A DNA stretch of 37,663 nt from Fibrobacterales bacterium Fibro_02. Its GTDB lineage: Bacteria > Fibrobacterota > Fibrobacteria > Fibrobacterales > Fibrobacteraceae. The stretch is taken from assembly GCA_001603905.1 (NCBI GenBank), contig LVAE01000035.1, forward strand, positions 1 through 37,663, read 5' to 3'. Below are positions 17,164-26,248 of the stretch, piece by piece. Below the pieces are notes generated by a model. That model had not been told where the DNA came from, searched no databases, and saw nothing but the letters and a program-made list of their open reading frames with translations. Positions within the stretch are counted from its first letter, which is position 1; each line of letters starts with the position of its first letter. Made by a program: the position numbers and the translations under genes.

Positions 17164-17200
17164 TTCGGAGTTCATAATTCAGAACTAATTCAACTCCGAA
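17164..17200. repeat. Inverted repeat between convergent genes
   Basis: A 9-bp stem (17164-17172 with 17192-17200) and 19-base loop in an AT-rich gap made of several partial GAATTC-like copies. There is no T run, so it is only a possible terminator for the pseudouridine synthase gene and ftsE. Confidence 0.4.
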
Positions 17201-17221
17201 ATTCAACATCTGAATTTCGAA

Positions 17222-17911
17222 TTAAATCAAATCTCTGTTCAAGAGTTCGCCGTGATCAAGCACCAGGCGGCGGAAGGGGCTGTTCAGGTAAAAGTCCGGG
17301 TTATGCGTCGCCATCACGACGGTCGTTCCGCGGGCATTAATTTCCTTGAAAATTTTAAAGACTTCTTCGGCGTTTTTCGGGTCCAAGTTACCCGTCGGTT
17401 CGTCCGCCAAGAGCAGGTACGGGTTGTGCACCATGGCACGCGCAATCGCCACACGTTGCTGTTCACCGCCCGAAAGTGTGTAAGGCATCGCAAAGCGCTT
17501 CTGGCTAATGCCCACGAGCGCCAAGGCATCGAACACCGCCGCATTAATCTGCTTACTCGGAGTGCCCACGATGCGGAGAGCGAGGGCTACATTTTCGAAA
17601 ACGTTACGATCCGGCAACAGCTTAAAGTCCTGGAAAATAATACCCATCTTGCGGCGGAGCGCCTGAATCTTATTGTCCGGCGTATTCTTGCTGTCATAAA
17701 GACAGTCACCCGTAAACTTCACCATCACCTGGCCGCCACGTTCTTCGTCGGGGCGTTCATCCATATAGATCAGCTTCAGGAGCGTCGACTTACCTGCGCC
17801 CGAATGCCCCGTCAAGAACACGAATTCACCCTTGTGGATACGCAACGTCACATTGGAAAGAGCCTTCCAATTATCCTCGTAAGATTTCGTGACGTGGTTA
17901 AAGTGAATCAT
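17222..17911 (-). CDS. ftsE: Cell division ATP-binding protein FtsE
   Basis: The 229-residue ABC ATPase has Walker [10 protein letters not shown] (35-43), the Q-loop in IFQDFKLL, the signature LSGGEQQR and Walker [10 protein letters not shown] followed by the H-loop THN. The overall pattern, with LIYMDERP after Walker A and [12 protein letters not shown], is that of FtsE. In the family FtsE works with the membrane protein FtsX to drive septal peptidoglycan hydrolases. No ftsX follows: the convergent pseudouridine synthase gene lies directly downstream. It is the last gene of the minus-strand run after surA, whose stop is 35 bp upstream. Confidence 0.9.
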   Translation of the reverse strand: MIHFNHVTKSYEDNWKALSNVTLRIHKGEFVFLTGHSGAGKSTLLKLIYMDERPDEERGGQVMVKFTGDCLYDSKNTPDNKIQALRRKMGIIFQDFKLLPDRNVFENVALALRIVGTPSKQINAAVFDALALVGISQKRFAMPYTLSGGEQQRVAIARAMVHNPYLLLADEPTGNLDPKNAEEVFKIFKEINARGTTVVMATHNPDFYLNSPFRRLVLDHGELLNRDLI

Positions 17912-17946
17912 AAGGCCCGCGACTTATTGTTTTAACGAAAAATAAA

Positions 17947-19236
17947 TTACTCCGTCATGCGGATTTCGATGTGGACTTCCTCGCGCCATTTCTTCACGAG
18001 CGCCTGGAGCTTCTGATTTTCAAGATGCGTTGCCGCCATCTGTTCAATCTTGCTGTAATCTTCTTCGAGGTTCAAGTCGCGAGTCTGGCGGGAATCGTCG
18101 AGACGGAACAGGTGGTACGCACCGTCAATCAGCACGGGTTCCGAAATTTCACCCACGTTCAGGTTCGCTACCGGATCCACATAGGCAGGTTCCATTTCGT
18201 TACGCTGGAACCAGCCGAGGCGTCCACCGGCAAAGTTGCTGGACTTGTCTTCACTAAACTTCTTGGCCGCAGCGGCAAACGCTTCGCTCGTCTTCAGGTT
18301 CTTCTGCAGAGAATCCGCAAGTGCAACCACCGCAGCGGTATCCTTCGCCGTCGGAATCGTACGGAGCAGAATCTGCGCCGAACGCACGCCGTCTTCCTTA
18401 CGGCCCAGCACGCGCGGAATATGCCATCCCAGTTTTGTCTTTACCGGATTAGAAGCATACTGACCGTTCTTCAGGGCATCAAGAGCACGTTCAAAGGCGG
18501 GGTCAAGCTGACCGCGCTTAAAGTAACCGAGGTCGCCGCCCTTTGCGGCAGACGTATCCTGCGAATGGGCTTTCGCCAAAAGTTCAAAGCTCATGCCCAG
18601 GTTCAGCGTATCGATCAAGGCATCAGCAATTTTACGCACCGAATCCACGATTGCAGAATCGGGTACGATCGGCAACTGGATATGGCTCAACAAGACGCAG
18701 TTGAACTGCTGCGGAATGGAGTCCTTGTATTCGGCAAAGAACGCATCCACTTCCTTTTTTGTCGGGTTAATGACACCCACATGACGCTGGCGCACGCGGG
18801 TCATTTCAATGTGTCCGCGAATCTGCTTGGCGAGCTGGTCACGGTATTGCGCCATGCTAATCCCCAACTGCGCACGAATGGCCTTTTCAAGTGTAGCCAA
18901 AGTCGTATTCTGGCTGGCAGCAAGCTGCGACAAGTGGGCATTCACGCGCTGGTCCACTTCGGCATCCGTCACCACAATCGAGTCTCGGTCGATTCGGCTC
19001 AACAAGACCTTTTCTTCAATCAGCTGATCCAGCACATACTTGCGCTGATCCGCTTCCGACATCGCGTTCCCTTCGGGAGTTTCCTGATAGCGGTACAAGG
19101 CATTCAAGAATTCCGAACGCATAATCGGCTTACCGTCCACGACGGCTGCAACGCCTTCCATCAGCACAGGTTCAGCCATCGCAAGCGAGGCCATGCATCC
19201 AAATACAAAAGCAATCCGTTTGGCAAAGGACTTCAT
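17947..19236 (-). CDS. surA: Periplasmic peptidyl-prolyl isomerase SurA-like
   Basis: A 429-residue exported chaperone with a signal peptide (about 1-21, …SLAMA). The N-terminal SurA helical domain (about 22-160) includes VAAVVDGKPIMRSEFL. Two parvulin domains follow: the first at about 175-280 (KGGDLGYFKRGQLDPAFE) and the second at about 288-385 (AGGRLGWFQRNEMEPAYV). A final helix from about 395 is also part of the SurA fold. SurA escorts outer-membrane proteins through the periplasm. Its ATG shares one base with the stop of the preceding lipoprotein gene (TAATG), so the two are translationally coupled, a strong sign of joint action. Confidence 0.9.
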   Translation of the reverse strand: MKSFAKRIAFVFGCMASLAMAEPVLMEGVAAVVDGKPIMRSEFLNALYRYQETPEGNAMSEADQRKYVLDQLIEEKVLLSRIDRDSIVVTDAEVDQRVNAHLSQLAASQNTTLATLEKAIRAQLGISMAQYRDQLAKQIRGHIEMTRVRQRHVGVINPTKKEVDAFFAEYKDSIPQQFNCVLLSHIQLPIVPDSAIVDSVRKIADALIDTLNLGMSFELLAKAHSQDTSAAKGGDLGYFKRGQLDPAFERALDALKNGQYASNPVKTKLGWHIPRVLGRKEDGVRSAQILLRTIPTAKDTAAVVALADSLQKNLKTSEAFAAAAKKFSEDKSSNFAGGRLGWFQRNEMEPAYVDPVANLNVGEISEPVLIDGAYHLFRLDDSRQTRDLNLEEDYSKIEQMAATHLENQKLQALVKKWREEVHIEIRMTE

Positions 19237-20060
19237 TATTTTTCCTTTTCACTAAACACGTTCATCTGCGAGAAAATCGGGCGAGCCTTTTTCCATTCCT
19301 TCTTCAGGCGAGAAAGCACCGTCTTCTGGTGTTCCACCCAGGCACGCGTTGCCACATCTTCAACCACTTCGGCATAAGGCAGCACATCGGCAGAATCAAG
19401 CCTCGACACGACGACAGCCATCTTGAGCGCACCGCCACAGACCTTCATCACCGAAAGCTGACCGAGTGTCGCATCCTTAATAGAAGGAATCATGCAGCTA
19501 TCAGGACTTACCGTCGCCGAATCAAACGCCTCAATCTTTTTCACGAGCCAATGTTCTGCAGGCAAGGAATCATAGACAATCTTCTTATGTCCCCTGTAAT
19601 ACTGATCCGCCGACTGCCAATCCCTAAAATAAAGGATAGCACCCTTGACCATCGTTTGCCCACGCAAGAACAGCTCCGGATGCGCCTGGTAAAAGTCAAG
19701 CTTTTCTGCATCGCCCACCATCATGGTATCGGCAAAACTCTGCAAGAAATGGTCAACCGTCATCTTGCGTTCGGTACGGCGGATTTGCGCCTGCAAGTCC
19801 TCGTCCTTCAGCATGCCGTTCGCCACGGCTTCCTGGTAAATGGTCTCTTCGTCAATCCAATGTTCCAGGAAAGTCAGCTTTTCACGATCGGTCCAGGAAT
19901 CCCATTCCGGAGCCACACGGCGGATTTCCGATTCACGGAGTTTCGCCTCACCCACAGAAACGACAACAGGATCTTCCTTAGCGAACGGGACATCGCAACC
20001 GGTCAACACGACCAGCGAACACGCACACAAAGTCAGCAAAAAACGGAAAATAAAATTCAT
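19236..20060 (-). CDS. PpiC/SurA-like lipoprotein
   Basis: The 274-residue product has a lipobox LTGC (Cys22) and the SurA/PpiC-type N-terminal pattern: VSVGEAKLRESEIRRVAP, FLEHWIDEETIYQEA. A degenerate parvulin-like region follows, without the full GGDLG motif. It is probably a periplasmic chaperone helper that partners SurA. The ATG at 20060 is chosen because it yields the lipoprotein signal and lies five bases after the box TAAATTTAG. The longer frame to 20123 would place 21 hydrophilic residues before it. A terminator for the upstream barrel gene lies just beyond, so transcription likely starts anew here. Confidence 0.8.
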   Translation of the reverse strand: MNFIFRFLLTLCACSLVVLTGCDVPFAKEDPVVVSVGEAKLRESEIRRVAPEWDSWTDREKLTFLEHWIDEETIYQEAVANGMLKDEDLQAQIRRTERKMTVDHFLQSFADTMMVGDAEKLDFYQAHPELFLRGQTMVKGAILYFRDWQSADQYYRGHKKIVYDSLPAEHWLVKKIEAFDSATVSPDSCMIPSIKDATLGQLSVMKVCGGALKMAVVVSRLDSADVLPYAEVVEDVATRAWVEHQKTVLSRLKKEWKKARPIFSQMNVFSEKEK

Positions 20061-20065
20061 CGAGG

Positions 20066-20074
20066 CTAAATTTA
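20066..20074 (-). promoter_or_regulatory. Predicted -7 box of the PpiC-like lipoprotein gene
   Basis: On the minus strand TAAATTTAG ends five bases before the ATG, with no Shine-Dalgarno sequence. It is one of seven similar boxes set 3-6 bases ahead of starts in this window. Confidence 0.4.
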
Positions 20075-20098
20075 GAAAATTTGCGACCCGCAGCCCAT

Positions 20099-20121
20099 AA
20101 AAAAGGGGACTTTCAATCCCC
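20099..20121 (-). terminator. Terminator after the barrel protein gene
   Basis: On the minus strand a short stem (GGGGA/TCCCC, 7-base loop) is followed by six T, 6 bp after the stop at 20127. Confidence 0.6.
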
Positions 20122-20126
20122 AAACC

Positions 20127-20903
20127 CTACTTTCGGACAACCTTAATCACGAAACCGAAAGACTTGGTATTGAGGGGAACATCGTCAGTTGGCATATTTC
20201 CGCCCTTATACTCGTCACCTTCCTCGTTATTAAACGAAAGAACCGTCTTGAACGCAACACCCACAAAGAAATGTTCAGTAAACTCCCAAAGGTACCCCAC
20301 CTCAAAACGGAATGTCATTTCCCAGTCTTCGTAATCCATTCCATATTTCTTTTCGGCCTTATCCTGCCCGTACAAATACGTCGGCCCAAGCGAGAACCCC
20401 GCAAAGGTACCGTTCAAGAAAGAATACCTCGATGTCGAATCAAAAAACAGATTAAACGGAAAGAAAACCGAGCCGAAACCTAAATAATACCGGAGTCTGG
20501 AATCATGTTCCAAAAAATCTTCCTTGTCCCGCGAATAGTACTTGTACCGGTAATCGCCCTTGGCCAAGAACAGGTCGTTATCCAGAAATACTCCCCAAAA
20601 CCGAAACAGGTAAGCGCCCGCACGGAACCCCACATTGTACGTCCACCCATCAAAATTGATGATGTTGTAATGCAGGTCCTCGTCATAGACCATTTCGTCT
20701 TTTTCCAGGTCGTGGTAATAGTTGATTACGGAAGCGGTCTCATTCCTTGAATTCGAATTCATCGCACCGCCGCTGACTTCAAAATAAGGCGAGAAGAAAT
20801 CCGAGAGCGTATGGCGCTTACGTGGAGGAGCCTCTTCCGATGAATAGACGCTCGCATCTGCCACGCACAACAGACAAAGTATCAGCAAAGCGATGCGTTT
20901 CAT
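20127..20903 (-). CDS. Predicted outer-membrane beta-barrel protein
   Basis: A 258-residue exported protein (signal peptide about residues 1-18, ending VADAS). The body alternates hydrophobic and aromatic residues (YNVGFRAGAYLFRFWGVFLD, FRFEVGYLWEFTEHFFVGVAF) in about eight to ten strands and ends in a strand (SFGFVIKVV), which suggests a small outer-membrane barrel. I recognise no family. Its ATG overlaps the stop of the preceding lipoprotein gene by four bases (ATGA), so the two may form a pair. Being in the same run as surA fits its being a client of that chaperone. Confidence 0.7.
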   Translation of the reverse strand: MKRIALLILCLLCVADASVYSSEEAPPRKRHTLSDFFSPYFEVSGGAMNSNSRNETASVINYYHDLEKDEMVYDEDLHYNIINFDGWTYNVGFRAGAYLFRFWGVFLDNDLFLAKGDYRYKYYSRDKEDFLEHDSRLRYYLGFGSVFFPFNLFFDSTSRYSFLNGTFAGFSLGPTYLYGQDKAEKKYGMDYEDWEMTFRFEVGYLWEFTEHFFVGVAFKTVLSFNNEEGDEYKGGNMPTDDVPLNTKSFGFVIKVVRK

Positions 20904-21406
20904 CTATCAACGACTCCGTCAACTTTAAGCACAGCGAAATTCACGAACTTGCCACAGGAAGTATCTTCGGGCGACAGGAACTTCTGCAATTTAAAAGACT
21001 TGCTCAAAGTTTTTTTGTGCTCATCGACTTCCCTAAAATAGTACGACCTCGACTCCGCAGAATCCACCTCCGCCCAATAAGACGGAAGCTCAATCTCACG
21101 TCCGTCGCAATAAAAAGCGAGGCGTACTTCCAGTTCATTTTTTAATCCCAGATCAAGCGAGTCGTAATCTCTGCGGAACACAACCTTCGATGTATCAAGA
21201 CGACCGCTACATTCCCTATATAAAAGGGAATCCCTAAAATAGACCTGCATTTCAAGCGAATCAACACCGGAAGGTTTTTCGGCAAGTACATTAATGGATT
21301 TTGGCGGATCAGCCCACCAATCCGGATCGCAGCTCATACCACACAGGCACAGCGAAAGCATCAACAAAAGTCCCCAAAAGGGAAGACGAACCCACCTCAC
21401 TAACAT
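20900..21406 (-). CDS. Small lipoprotein, function unknown
   Basis: A product of about 168 residues with a hydrophobic leader and lipobox CGMSC. The start at 21406 (ATG) is preferred because the longer frame to 21460 adds a second hydrophobic stretch before the signal. After the Cys come WADPPKS and an acidic, Asp/Ser-rich body with a few Cys (YCDGRE, EDTSCGKF). I recognise no family. It overlaps the barrel gene by four bases and follows the hrpA stop by about 80 bp, so it may be read through from that gene or have its own promoter. Confidence 0.6.
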   Translation of the reverse strand: MLVRWVRLPFWGLLLMLSLCLCGMSCDPDWWADPPKSINVLAEKPSGVDSLEMQVYFRDSLLYRECSGRLDTSKVVFRRDYDSLDLGLKNELEVRLAFYCDGREIELPSYWAEVDSAESRSYYFREVDEHKKTLSKSFKLQKFLSPEDTSCGKFVNFAVLKVDGVVDR

Positions 21407-21484
21407 ACAAATAAAATAAACAAAGTCAAAAACGGAGTCAAGTAAAAAAATTACAATCAACTCCGCGCAGTCAACTACAGCAGC

Positions 21485-24400
21485 CTACAAACGCCCGAAA
21501 CGGCCCTTGAGTTTTGCCAGGGCATCGTCTTCGATAATCTCTTCGGAATCGTCGCCCTTGCGCTTAAACCGAAGGATTTCGAATTCCTCCAGCAAGGCAG
21601 AAGCCTGCAAGTAGAATTCCGGATACTCGGCCTCGTCGCTCTGCATATGCTCCATTTTTGAAAGGAGATCCCGAGCCTTTTTCAGCTCGTGTTCCTTCAT
21701 GAAACGGGCCTTGAGGAAGGGGCGGAACTTTTCGCGGAGCGTGCGCACCGATAGTTCGGGTTTTAAGGGAGCCTTATCTCGGGGATTGTTCGGTGCGCCC
21801 GCACCCAGCAGCTCGCCCAAGACACAAAGCCTTTCGAACAAAGTTGTTTCCTTATCTTCGGAATAGAGGGTTGCAATCTTTGCAATCGAAATTCCAGCAG
21901 CAGCCACCGCATCGCGGGCATGGTCGCCCCCTTGGCGCATAGCGACCGAGAATTCGCGAAGCACATCCCAGAACTTGACAAACGCATCCGCTCCGAGCAA
22001 CGCCGACTCGTAGGTCGCCCGCACCAAGGCGAGGCGAACTTCGTCATCTTCACTGCGCGTCTTTGCAGCGAGGTTCTTGAAATCGTTGATTTTCTTGCCT
22101 CGGGAGAATTCCAGTCCCGAAAAACGCACGCATCGGTTCGCATCCAGATTGTCGACGGCAAGGGACTTTAACACCCAGGCCTTGAGGGCCGTCTTGAAAC
22201 CGTCGGCATAAAGGCCTCCGGTTTCCAGCAGATTCAGGCAATCTGTAATGAGCGAATCAGGTTCGGCCGAAACTTCGACCCGCTTTCGGAATGTCTGCCA
22301 GAACGCAGATTCCGCCGGAGTCATCAGAGCAGATTCACCGAGACGCCAGCCAAAACGCATTTCATCGAGCGCAAAGTCAATACCGAACGTCACAACGACA
22401 GGACGCACCGCGGCAAACAAGCCAAAGCTCCCCCATTCTGGATTCAACTCGACCGAAAACTTTTCCGGGAAGCCCTGCTTGAAAATCTTGGCATGCAAGC
22501 GCAGGTGATTTTCCTTTTCAGGAGTCACCGTCGGGATGTCGCAATCAAGCTGTTTCATGCCTGCAAAAACTTCATAGAGACTCAACAGAGGCGCCTTGTG
22601 CGGATTTTCCTTGAGCTTGTCACAGAAGGCATCGTCAATAAAAGTGCGGCGATTTTCCAACTGTTTCTTGGCGGCCTTCGGCATTTCGCAGATGATGGAT
22701 TCGGCCATCCATTCGCGCCATTGGTGAATCGAAAGCGCGAGTTTTGCAGGGGTCAGTTGCGGGAGCAAATCGTAAGGCAGCTCCAGCGTAATTCCGTCGT
22801 ACTCCTTGGTCGCATCGAAAACCATCTCGCCATTAACCATGCGGCAAGAACCATCGAGACCTTCAACGCGGAACTGTTCGATGCTCCCCCCAAGAGAGGA
22901 TTTTGGGAGCGACTTTTTACTATGCGTGTCACCCTGAGCGGAACGTAGTGAAGCCGAAGGGTCTCTATTTGCTTTTTCAAAAAAATCACCTAGAGATTGC
23001 TTCGCACCACCGGTGTTCGCAATGACACCATCTACGGCACTCTCATTCTGCTCCAGCCAGAACTTGGCATCAAATTTCAGGAACTGGTCGGTATGTTCAC
23101 GAATGTAGTCCTTGAGAGTCTTGATGGAATTTACGCTATGGGCGATGCGCACATAGTAATCCACCAGAGCATCTTCGCTCGGGGCGAGTCCAAACATTCG
23201 CTTACGCGCTTCAAGGGCATGCAGGTCTTCAACCACATGCTCGTTATGCGTCATAAACGCAAATGGGCGCGCCATCTGGCCTAGCACCACGGCCTCGCGC
23301 CAGAAAATTTCGGCACACTCGTCAGGGTTCACGCGGGCATAATCCACGCGGTGACCGCGACTAATCACAAGTCCCCTGAAGCTCACTTCTTCCACAGCTT
23401 CCACGAATCCGCGCTCCTGGTTCCACATCGGCGAATACCAGCGGCGGGTGCAGAAGGGTTCCGCCACCTGCATAATCCATTCGGGCTTAATTTCGGCGGA
23501 TTTGTTAAGGAAGATGCGGCTCGTTTCGCGCACTTCGGCGCTGAATAGCCATTCCACACTCTTGCCGTACAAATCGCTGCCGGGGAATACGTGCGTCTCG
23601 CGTCCGCTCACCAGTCGGTAGCAGCCATTTTCGATATCGCGGCGGGCAATGCCTCCGAGGAATCCCGAAAGGAGTGCAATGTGCAAATTGTCGGCGTGGA
23701 AACTGTCGAGCGGGCAGACGCGGTTTTCGTATTTCACGTCGAGAATGCGGCCGAATTGTTCGTAGAGGTCAATCCATTCGCGGCAACGCAAAAAATGGAA
23801 GCTGAACTTGTCGCAGAATTTGCGCAACTTGTTCCAGGATTTTCCGTCCCATTCGGCGCAGAAGGCATTCCACATGCAAATGTAGGTGAGGAAGTCACTC
23901 TTGTGCCCCGCAAACTTGCGATGCAGCTGGCGGATACGGGTGCGCTCCGGCTCCTCGCCAGGAACCACTCGCGGATCCTGGATGCTCAAGGCCGAACAGA
24001 CAATCAGCGCAGGCTGCAATACCCCCGCCTCTCTCGCCCGTAAAAGCACCGCCGAAAGCGCCACGTCCATCGGGAGCCGCGTCATTTCGCGGCCAAGCTT
24101 CGTCACATGGCCACTGGAATTATCCGCAGTCAACGCGCCGAGTTCAAAAAGCGTCTTGTACGCGCCGCGGAATGCCGAATGCGGCGGCGATTGCAGGAAC
24201 GGGAAATTTTCCAGCTCCAGCCCGAGGCTTCGCAGCTGCAGAACCACGTTCGCGAGATTACTGCGCCGGATTTCCGGTTCCGTAAACTCGTCTCTCTTCT
24301 CGAAATCTTCGGGAGAATAAAGTCGAATGCACACGCCGGGCTTTACACGACCCGCGCGCCCTGTGCGCTGCCGCGCAGACGCTTTTGAAATTTCTTCGAC

Positions 24401-25468
24401 CGGAAGCCCCTGAATACGCGACTGCGCATTGTACCGCGAAATGCGGGCCATGCCCGTATCCACCACGTAGGCAATTCCCGGAATCGTTAAGGATGTTTCG
24501 GCAATATTTGTCGCAAGCACCACGCGGGTCTTTCCCGTATGCTTAAAGATGCGGCGCTGTTCATCGGGACTCATGCGCCCGTAAAGCGGCAAAATATCGA
24601 AACTCGCCGAATCCAGTTCGTGCGCAAGCTCCCCCGCTAAATCTTGAATATCGCGTTCCGTCGGCAAAAAACAAAGCAGGTGATCGCGGTGGCGCGTTTC
24701 CAAATCTAAAATCGCATCCCGCGCTTCATCTAATAATCCCGAGTCACCTTTCCCAGAGATATCGCGATTTTTCGGCCCTTCGGCAAGCTCAGGGACCTTA
24801 CTTAAGATCGGTGAACCAGTCGAACCGCAACCAAAATAATACTCCACATCGACCGGATACGTTCTTCCCTCAGCTTCCATCACACAGCTGTTATCGTAAA
24901 ATTCTTCGAACAGCTTAGCATCCAGCGTCGCGGAAGCCACAATCAGCTTGAACTCGGGGCGAGCCTGTAAAACAGTCTTAAAAATGCCAAGCAGAATATC
25001 GATATTCAGCGAACGCTCGTGCGCTTCGTCTATCACAATCGCCGAATACTGGCGGAAGAGCCTGTCGCGGCGGAATTCCTGCAGCAGGATACCGTCAGTC
25101 ATCACCTTGATGGGCGCATCACTCTGGCCCTGTTCCCAAAAGCGAATCTTGGTGCTGACGAACGTTTCGTCCTTGAGTTCTTCGCGCAGGCGGTCCGCAA
25201 TAGAGATTGCCGCCAATCGCCTCGGCTCCGTCACACCGATTTTAAAGGGGTTCTGAGGACGCGCTTCGCGATCTGAGGTATGGGCTCGGGCTTCGCCCTT
25301 TGAGGAATACCACTCTAGCAAAAACTTCGGCAACTGCGTCGACTTGCCCGAACCGGTGTCTGCCTTGACAATCACCACCTGATGCTTTTCGAGCAACTCA
25401 AAAAATTCTTTCCGATGTTCAACAACAGGAAGTTCCGGGTATTCGATTTTCAGCGAAGACAAATCCAT
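21485..25468 (-). CDS. hrpA: ATP-dependent RNA helicase HrpA, with repeat-derived inserts
   Basis: A 1327-residue DEAH-box helicase close in length to E. coli HrpA (about 1300). Walker A ADTGSGKST (36-44), DEAH (148-151) with HERSLN, motif III ASATLDA (178-184), and the later TNIAETSLTIPGI and GRAGR blocks are all present. The HrpA-type C-terminal region (DUF3418) fills the second half. In E. coli HrpA helps rescue stalled ribosomes. Three stretches look foreign and match dispersed repeats: residues about 55-73, 216-247 and 835-849 (DPSASLRSAQGD). The first lies between the P-loop and motif Ia, the second in the domain-1/2 linker. The gene starts 6 bp after the methyltransferase stop. Confidence 0.92.
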   Translation of the reverse strand: MDLSSLKIEYPELPVVEHRKEFFELLEKHQVVIVKADTGSGKSTQLPKFLLEWYSSKGEARAHTSDREARPQNPFKIGVTEPRRLAAISIADRLREELKDETFVSTKIRFWEQGQSDAPIKVMTDGILLQEFRRDRLFRQYSAIVIDEAHERSLNIDILLGIFKTVLQARPEFKLIVASATLDAKLFEEFYDNSCVMEAEGRTYPVDVEYYFGCGSTGSPILSKVPELAEGPKNRDISGKGDSGLLDEARDAILDLETRHRDHLLCFLPTERDIQDLAGELAHELDSASFDILPLYGRMSPDEQRRIFKHTGKTRVVLATNIAETSLTIPGIAYVVDTGMARISRYNAQSRIQGLPVEEISKASARQRTGRAGRVKPGVCIRLYSPEDFEKRDEFTEPEIRRSNLANVVLQLRSLGLELENFPFLQSPPHSAFRGAYKTLFELGALTADNSSGHVTKLGREMTRLPMDVALSAVLLRAREAGVLQPALIVCSALSIQDPRVVPGEEPERTRIRQLHRKFAGHKSDFLTYICMWNAFCAEWDGKSWNKLRKFCDKFSFHFLRCREWIDLYEQFGRILDVKYENRVCPLDSFHADNLHIALLSGFLGGIARRDIENGCYRLVSGRETHVFPGSDLYGKSVEWLFSAEVRETSRIFLNKSAEIKPEWIMQVAEPFCTRRWYSPMWNQERGFVEAVEEVSFRGLVISRGHRVDYARVNPDECAEIFWREAVVLGQMARPFAFMTHNEHVVEDLHALEARKRMFGLAPSEDALVDYYVRIAHSVNSIKTLKDYIREHTDQFLKFDAKFWLEQNESAVDGVIANTGGAKQSLGDFFEKANRDPSASLRSAQGDTHSKKSLPKSSLGGSIEQFRVEGLDGSCRMVNGEMVFDATKEYDGITLELPYDLLPQLTPAKLALSIHQWREWMAESIICEMPKAAKKQLENRRTFIDDAFCDKLKENPHKAPLLSLYEVFAGMKQLDCDIPTVTPEKENHLRLHAKIFKQGFPEKFSVELNPEWGSFGLFAAVRPVVVTFGIDFALDEMRFGWRLGESALMTPAESAFWQTFRKRVEVSAEPDSLITDCLNLLETGGLYADGFKTALKAWVLKSLAVDNLDANRCVRFSGLEFSRGKKINDFKNLAAKTRSEDDEVRLALVRATYESALLGADAFVKFWDVLREFSVAMRQGGDHARDAVAAAGISIAKIATLYSEDKETTLFERLCVLGELLGAGAPNNPRDKAPLKPELSVRTLREKFRPFLKARFMKEHELKKARDLLSKMEHMQSDEAEYPEFYLQASALLEEFEILRFKRKGDDSEEIIEDDALAKLKGRFGRL
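22922..22966. repeat. Palindromic repeat in hrpA (third insert)
   Basis: GACCCTTCGG and CTCAGGGTGAC flank a degenerate middle; the ends are inverted copies of each other and relate to the 26-bp repeat at 15714 and 24773. It is read in frame and encodes a DPSASLRSAQGDT peptide. Confidence 0.65.
24773..24798. repeat. 26-bp repeat in hrpA (second insert)
   Basis: 24 of 26 bases are identical to 15714-15739. It sits in a larger foreign-looking stretch (24731-24823) that widens the link between the helicase lobes. Confidence 0.75.
25250..25306. repeat. GAA-triloop palindromes in hrpA (first insert)
   Basis: On the minus strand two short hairpins with a GAA loop occur (GGGCGAAGCCC-like and CGCGAAGCG). 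They code residues about 55-73, a spot where E. coli HrpA has only a short loop. The same hairpin style fills the region after tRNA-Pro. Confidence 0.5.
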
Positions 25469-25474
25469 CAGAAG

Positions 25475-26236
25475 CTACACCGACTTGACGAGTTTCGCGC
25501 AATAAATAGGGCCCCTGCCCTCGGAACGGTCCGGCAGGATATGCACACCAAATTCCGTGCGGTCTGCACCGGGCAGCAAGTTTTCAATCTCGACCATCCG
25601 CATCGACGGTCTTTTTTTCAAGATTTTCTTCACCACGTCGTCATTTTCCATCGGCGATAGGGCGCAAGTTCCATAGACAACCGTTCCCCCCGGTTTCAGC
25701 GCATCGACCGCCGAAGCAAGGAGCGCCCCCTGCTCCACCGATAGCCTTTTGACTCGTTTGGCTGACCACACCTCCAAATGCGCCGGGGAATTCAATACAT
25801 GACGATCCGAAGAACAAGGCGCATCCAACAGAATCTTATCAAAGCATTCTTTCTTGTGGAGTCCAAACTTCATGCCGTCGTAGCCAGTCACCTTGATGAT
25901 GCCGCGCCACGCTTCCGGCAAGGAATTTTCGATTACATGCTGCAACCGAAGCCTTCTATCGGGCGACCGGTCATTACTCTGCAAGGAACCTTCCCCTTTT
26001 AAAAGGGATGCGATTACCAGGGTCTTTCCACCAGGGGCCGCGCACATATCGAGTACGTCATCTCCCGGTTGCACATCCAGGGCCTTCGCCGCAAAAACCG
26101 AAGCTTCATCCAAATAATACGGCTCAAGACCTTCGCCAAAACGCAATTCCGTCGCGCAACCATCCCCCTTCAAGGATTCCAGCAAAGCCGGCCAGCGTTC
26201 ACCGAAAAGATTCTCGTAGTAGTCGAAAAATTCCAT
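25475..26236 (-). CDS. RsmB/NSUN-family rRNA or tRNA cytosine-C5 methyltransferase
   Basis: A 253-residue S-adenosylmethionine enzyme that transfers a methyl group to C5 of cytosine in RNA. Motif I DMCAAPGGKT, motif IV LDAPCSSDRH and motif VI YGTCALSPMEND (with the catalytic Cys) are all present. It is shorter than RsmB (about 430) or RsmF and has no large N- or C-terminal RNA-binding domain, so the target is open. The start at 26236 sits four bases behind an exact TATATTTG box, which supports it over the in-frame ATG at 26269. It is the first gene of the run with hrpA. Confidence 0.9.
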   Translation of the reverse strand: MEFFDYYENLFGERWPALLESLKGDGCATELRFGEGLEPYYLDEASVFAAKALDVQPGDDVLDMCAAPGGKTLVIASLLKGEGSLQSNDRSPDRRLRLQHVIENSLPEAWRGIIKVTGYDGMKFGLHKKECFDKILLDAPCSSDRHVLNSPAHLEVWSAKRVKRLSVEQGALLASAVDALKPGGTVVYGTCALSPMENDDVVKKILKKRPSMRMVEIENLLPGADRTEFGVHILPDRSEGRGPIYCAKLVKSV

Positions 26237-26240
26237 AGCG

Positions 26241-26248
26241 CAAATATA
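26241..26248 (-). promoter_or_regulatory. Predicted -7 box of the methyltransferase-hrpA operon
   Basis: TATATTTG on the minus strand fits TAnnTTTG exactly and ends four bases before the ATG. A TTGC lies 17 bp upstream. The mRNA would be leaderless. Confidence 0.5.

Noticed and set aside
17971..19377. 468-residue plus-strand open frame
   Set aside because: It lies antisense to surA and shows no motif or ribosome binding site; GC-rich codon structure leaves the opposite strand open.
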